A stretch of 64,000 nt of DNA, taken from assembly GCA_035399865.1 (NCBI GenBank), contig DAOPJW010000004.1:55650-119649 (forward strand), given 5' to 3'. Under the pieces are notes generated by a model that was given only the letters and a program-made list of their open reading frames with translations, ran no database searches and was not told the DNA's origin. The stretch comes from UBA1547 sp035399865. GTDB taxonomy: Bacteria > Patescibacteriota > Saccharimonadia > Saccharimonadales > Saccharimonadaceae. The first letter of the stretch is position 1. The number at the start of each line of letters is the position of its first letter. Shown piece by piece: positions 60,387 through 64,000 of this stretch. Made by a program: the position numbers and the translations under genes.

Positions 60387-60410
60387 ACACATGATATGTG
60401 TACGTACACA
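60387..60410. other. Two overlapping palindromes, possible operator
   Basis: ACACAT-GAT-ATGTGT (60387-60401) overlaps the perfect 14-bp palindrome TGTGTACGTACACA (60397-60410). They lie in the 60289-60730 gap, upstream of the KGG gene. The rest of that gap holds the candidate small RNA and no clear gene. Confidence 0.55.
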
Positions 60411-60474
60411 ATAATACCATAGCTTATGCTTCTTGTCAATATATACATAAGGACTTTTTATTATATTGATACTG

Positions 60475-60503
60475 TTGCATTTATACAACTGGTGCTATAT
60501 ACT
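60475..60503 (+). promoter_or_regulatory. Promoter of candidate small RNA
   Basis: -35 TTGCAT (60475-60480), exactly 17 bases, -10 TATACT (60498-60503). Predicted +1 at 60510. Confidence 0.65.
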
Positions 60504-60509
60504 TACATA

Positions 60510-60600
60510 AGTGGATTATAAAATTCACTGGCACCTGTTTCGAATCCAAAATAGATTCTGATAGTAAAACGACCAAAACTGCGATATTGGTCGTTTTTTT
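60510..60600 (+). ncRNA. Candidate small RNA, 91 nt
   Basis: Begins at the predicted +1 with an 8-bp hairpin (AGTGGATT/AATTCACT, one G-T pair), then GAATC/GATTC with a seven-base loop, then a rho-independent terminator. Not a tRNA, tmRNA or 6S by eye. A GTG at 60511 opens a 16-codon frame ending TGA at 60559-60561, so a leaderless micropeptide is an alternative reading. Confidence 0.5.
60566..60600 (+). terminator. Terminator of the small RNA
   Basis: AAAACGACCAA pairs with TTGGTCGTTTT around a ten-base loop, followed by a run of seven T from 60594. Confidence 0.85.
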
Positions 60601-60730
60601 ATACTTCGTAAAATATCAAGACATCCCTTTTATTCTTTTACTTACACTAGATGCATTAAAAGATTAGTGCTATAAAATTAGCAAAAATAAGATTAGATAT
60701 GATAAAATTTACTCAGGGAAACCTACAAAA

Positions 60731-62629
60731 ATAAAAACAATCATAAATAATTTTTTAAAACTTCCAATATGGGAAAAAGTCCCTATTGTTTATATTTTAT
60801 TTATAATATTAGTATCAGTACTAGCATCAATTAGTACAAAGCAAGTCGACTTTTCATATTCAAAAGATAACTGTGTAAGACAGCTAATATTATTACCAGA
60901 CCAAAGCAAATTGAATGATGATTTTTTTTCTATAAAAGCCGATGGTTATGTAAAAATATTAAATTTAAAATTATTCTCCACCAAAGCATGTTTTTTTACA
61001 AAACAAGCACCATTAGTCGGTACTCACAAAATTGGTATTTCGTTGCTTGGATCAAATGTTTTTAAAAAGAATTTTAAGATTTCTGTTCCCGAACCACCAA
61101 CTATAAATGCAAGTGTTTTTAATAAACCAATTTCGACATCAAAACCAATCAAGTTTAATATAAGTAATGTAGATAAAATATTTGATTATAAATTTATAGT
61201 TGATTCAAAAATAGTCAATTGCCCATTAAAAGACACTAGCTTATATTGCGATATTAAAGATATTAAATTATCTCAAGGTAAAATATATAATGCAGAATTA
61301 ATTCGTAGTTTTAGTAATAAAAAAGTTGCAACAATTATAAAAACACCAATTAAGATGATTGAAGCTACAAGAGTTACTAATTCGTCCATAATTCAAAATG
61401 AAATAATATATGATAAACCAAAAATATTCACTTTCGAATTTAATAAAACCATTATTAGTGGAGATGTTAAATTAGAAAAAATTTCTAATGACAAAAAAAG
61501 AATTGGAGTTATTTCTAAATTCGAAATATCTGATAATAAAATTATCGCCAATGTTGAAAACGATCTAGATAGGGACTCTTTATACGAACTTACAATTCAA
61601 AATATTGAATCGATAGATGGAAGCATTTTAGACGAAGATTATGTATTAAGTTTTAAAATATCTGATGGACCAAATTTAAAAAATATAAACATCAATAATT
61701 ATGGGATACCACTATCGGATACGATCGTGTTAACATTCGATCAAGAAATTTCGAATAATCAAAATGTTAATCAATTCGTTTCTGCAAGTGGAATACCAAA
61801 CAATATTTGGAAAAACAAAAACCAAATATTTATAAATTATTCTAACGCACCGTCTTGTGCTGATATTAATATATCTGTCAAATCTGGAATAATTAGTAAT
61901 TTCGATATAGCACAAAAAGATCCTTGGTCATTTTCGACTAGGACAATTTGTCATAAAAAAATTGATATTGGAAAATCTACAGATGGTCTTCCAATATTAG
62001 CTTATAGTTTTGGAAATGGGGAAAATACAATTTTATACATTGCAGGAATTCATGGAAATGAAATTAGCGGAAAATATTTAATGGACTCGTGGATCGATGA
62101 ATTAGAAAAGAATATTAATAACATACCTTCTGACAAAAAATTAATAATAATCCCTGCTATCAACCCCGATGGAATAGCGTCAAATAAACGCAATAATTAT
62201 AATAATGTTGATCTTAATCGAAACTTTGATACCAACGATTGGCAAACCGATATATTTTCTCCATCAAATCAATTAATTACTGGTGGCGGAGGTCCATTAC
62301 CAATGTCCGAAATAGAAACTCAAATCATTGCGAGTTTCATAATACAGTATCAACCTCGACTAACATTACTTTTTCATTCATCAGCCAATTTACTACTTGC
62401 AAATGAAGCTGGTGATTCAATTACTTATGCCGAAACATATAGTAATCTGAGTGGTTATAGAAATACTACATTCGAATCTAATTCTTTTAATTATATTATT
62501 ACTGGAACTCTCGAAGGTTGGATGAGCGAGAAATTAAATTTGCCTACTGTATTAATTGAATTGTCCAGCTCGACAGATTCTGAATTTTCTAAAAACAAAA
62601 ATGCATTATGGTCTATGACAAAATTTTAA
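60731..62629 (+). CDS. Membrane-anchored M14 carboxypeptidase-like protein (start disrupted)
   Basis: About 630 residues. The frame is open from just after a TAG at 60665 and encodes a basic stretch, a span (PIVYILFIILVSVLASI), two or three beta-sandwich (Ig-like Big_5) domains, and a C-terminal M14 zinc peptidase with GIHGNEISG (His/Glu ligands), DLNRNF, a late His in FHSSAN and catalytic Glu in VLIELSSS. It may trim peptidoglycan peptides. No ATG, GTG or TTG precedes the span in frame. An ATG at 60699 (MIKFTQGNLQK) is one frame off and would join by a single-base slip at the AAAAA before 60732. The first TTG in frame (60911) would lose the anchor. Confidence 0.78.
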   Translation: MKTIINNFLKLPIWEKVPIVYILFIILVSVLASISTKQVDFSYSKDNCVRQLILLPDQSKLNDDFFSIKADGYVKILNLKLFSTKACFFTKQAPLVGTHKIGISLLGSNVFKKNFKISVPEPPTINASVFNKPISTSKPIKFNISNVDKIFDYKFIVDSKIVNCPLKDTSLYCDIKDIKLSQGKIYNAELIRSFSNKKVATIIKTPIKMIEATRVTNSSIIQNEIIYDKPKIFTFEFNKTIISGDVKLEKISNDKKRIGVISKFEISDNKIIANVENDLDRDSLYELTIQNIESIDGSILDEDYVLSFKISDGPNLKNININNYGIPLSDTIVLTFDQEISNNQNVNQFVSASGIPNNIWKNKNQIFINYSNAPSCADINISVKSGIISNFDIAQKDPWSFSTRTICHKKIDIGKSTDGLPILAYSFGNGENTILYIAGIHGNEISGKYLMDSWIDELEKNINNIPSDKKLIIIPAINPDGIASNKRNNYNNVDLNRNFDTNDWQTDIFSPSNQLITGGGGPLPMSEIETQIIASFIIQYQPRLTLLFHSSANLLLANEAGDSITYAETYSNLSGYRNTTFESNSFNYIITGTLEGWMSEKLNLPTVLIELSSSTDSEFSKNKNALWSMTKF

Positions 62630-62634
62630 AAAAG

Positions 62635-62666
62635 AAAAGAACCATCCTTTTTCGGATGGTTCTTTT
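62635..62666. terminator. Bidirectional terminator, M14 gene / rRNA operon
   Basis: AAAAGAACCATCC pairs with GGATGGTTCTTTT (13 bp) around a six-base loop. It can end the M14 gene on the plus strand and the rRNA operon on the minus strand, five bases after 5S. Confidence 0.88.
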
Positions 62667-62670
62667 ATAA

Positions 62671-62779
62671 TTCGGCACCGTGCTAGTTTCCCGCTTTTGG
62701 CAGTATAATCGCCGCTACTGGGCTTGACTTCTGTGTTCGGAATGAGAACAGGTATTTCCCCAGTGCCATGGGCACCGAA
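62671..62779 (-). rRNA. rrf: 5S ribosomal RNA
   Basis: About 109 bases. The ends TTCGGTGCC and GGTGCCGAA are complementary, and the inside has CATTCCGAACACAGAAG and GCCAAAAGCGGGAAACTAGCACGG, typical of 5S helices. It follows 23S on the minus strand. The 62780-62992 spacer holds several small hairpins and no tRNA. Confidence 0.95.
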
Positions 62780-62992
62780 TTGGGTGGTAGATTCTACTAG
62801 CCTACCAACTTATCGATGTCCAAATTAATAGACACGGTCTCCGTCTTTGCTATTCAGCGAACGACGAATGGATGTAAAATTTCTAAAATTGACGTTTTAA
62901 TTGATGATTATCACCAATTACTAGTTAAGTCTGTCTGCAATTTTGCAGAAATCAAGAGCTAAACCTAAAAAATAGGTTTGTCTCATGATTCA

Positions 62993-64000
<1,008 letters not shown>

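Noticed and set aside
60530..60560. TTCGAATCC, as in the T-loop of a tRNA
   Set aside because: The five bases on each side (CCTGT and CAAAA) do not pair, and no acceptor or anticodon arms fit. No tRNA gene is seen in the window.

Overview
The window is AT-rich, tightly packed bacterial chromosome (visually about one third G+C; not computed). It carries about 66 protein genes, mostly on the minus strand, and the 3' part of an rRNA operon (23S then 5S, minus strand) at its right end. Gene content points to the Candidate Phyla Radiation/Patescibacteria, most likely Candidatus Saccharibacteria (TM7): small core translation, division and secretion genes, short forms of many proteins (S1 with four repeats, IF2 of 594 residues, Adk with a minimal lid), several type IV pilin-like proteins, a DUF2207 glycine-tailed membrane protein, a DUF5663 protein and an LPQTG surface protein, and no biosynthetic pathways. 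UGA is an ordinary stop here (many genes end in TGA and RF2 is encoded), which argues against the UGA-recoding CPR groups. The lineage is inferred from gene content, not from an rRNA comparison.

Layout. 0-5 kb: histidine kinase, a PsbP-like membrane protein, xseB-xseA, a flippase-like membrane protein and a divergent Trm11-like methylase, then rpmA. 5.5-17.5 kb, minus: receiver-domain protein, S41 protease, a PcsB-like CHAP hydrolase with ftsX-ftsE, a pilin, prfB, murD, an M16 peptidase, secA and hpf. 17.5-30 kb, minus: serS, DUF2207 protein, lysS, greA, then frr-uppS-rseP-CPBP-proS, a LamG-bearing pilin and rpsB-tsf. 30-37.6 kb: rpmE, prfA-prmC, an LCP protein, signal peptidase, parA-parB and rplU. 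37.7-48.6 kb, minus: a CAP protein, a zincin, ileS behind a T-box leader, nrdR, ftsZ-ftsA, a pilin, and rpsU-yqeY-adk-map. 48.7-60.3 kb: recJ, a winged-helix protein, a PRTase, priA-def-fmt, DUF5663, rpsA-infB, the LPQTG protein, a ROK kinase, a zinc protease and a KGG protein. 60.3-60.7 kb is intergenic and holds an unannotated candidate small RNA. Then come an M14 carboxypeptidase-like protein, 5S and 23S.

How genes work together: prfA-prmC couples a release factor to its methylase; priA-def-fmt and map cover N-terminal Met processing; ftsEX plus a PcsB-like hydrolase, ftsA-ftsZ and murD form the division and wall set; lepB, secA and rseP handle export and membrane proteolysis; pilins, LamG, CAP, LCP and LPQTG proteins are envelope factors that fit an episymbiotic life.

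The most notable regulatory signal is promoter geometry. Many genes have a -10 box, often an extended TGnTATAAT type, ending 6-10 bases before the start codon. This predicts leaderless or nearly leaderless mRNAs alongside ordinary Shine-Dalgarno genes. Other points of interest are a short-stem T-box before ileS with the isoleucine codon AUC in its terminal loop, a possible leaderless four-codon upstream ORF coupled to prfA, a pseudoknot-like rpsB leader that can mask the ribosome site, an NrdR without its zinc cysteines, long perfect intergenic palindromes, an apparent frameshift at the start of the M14 gene, and an enlarged helix in the 23S rRNA.
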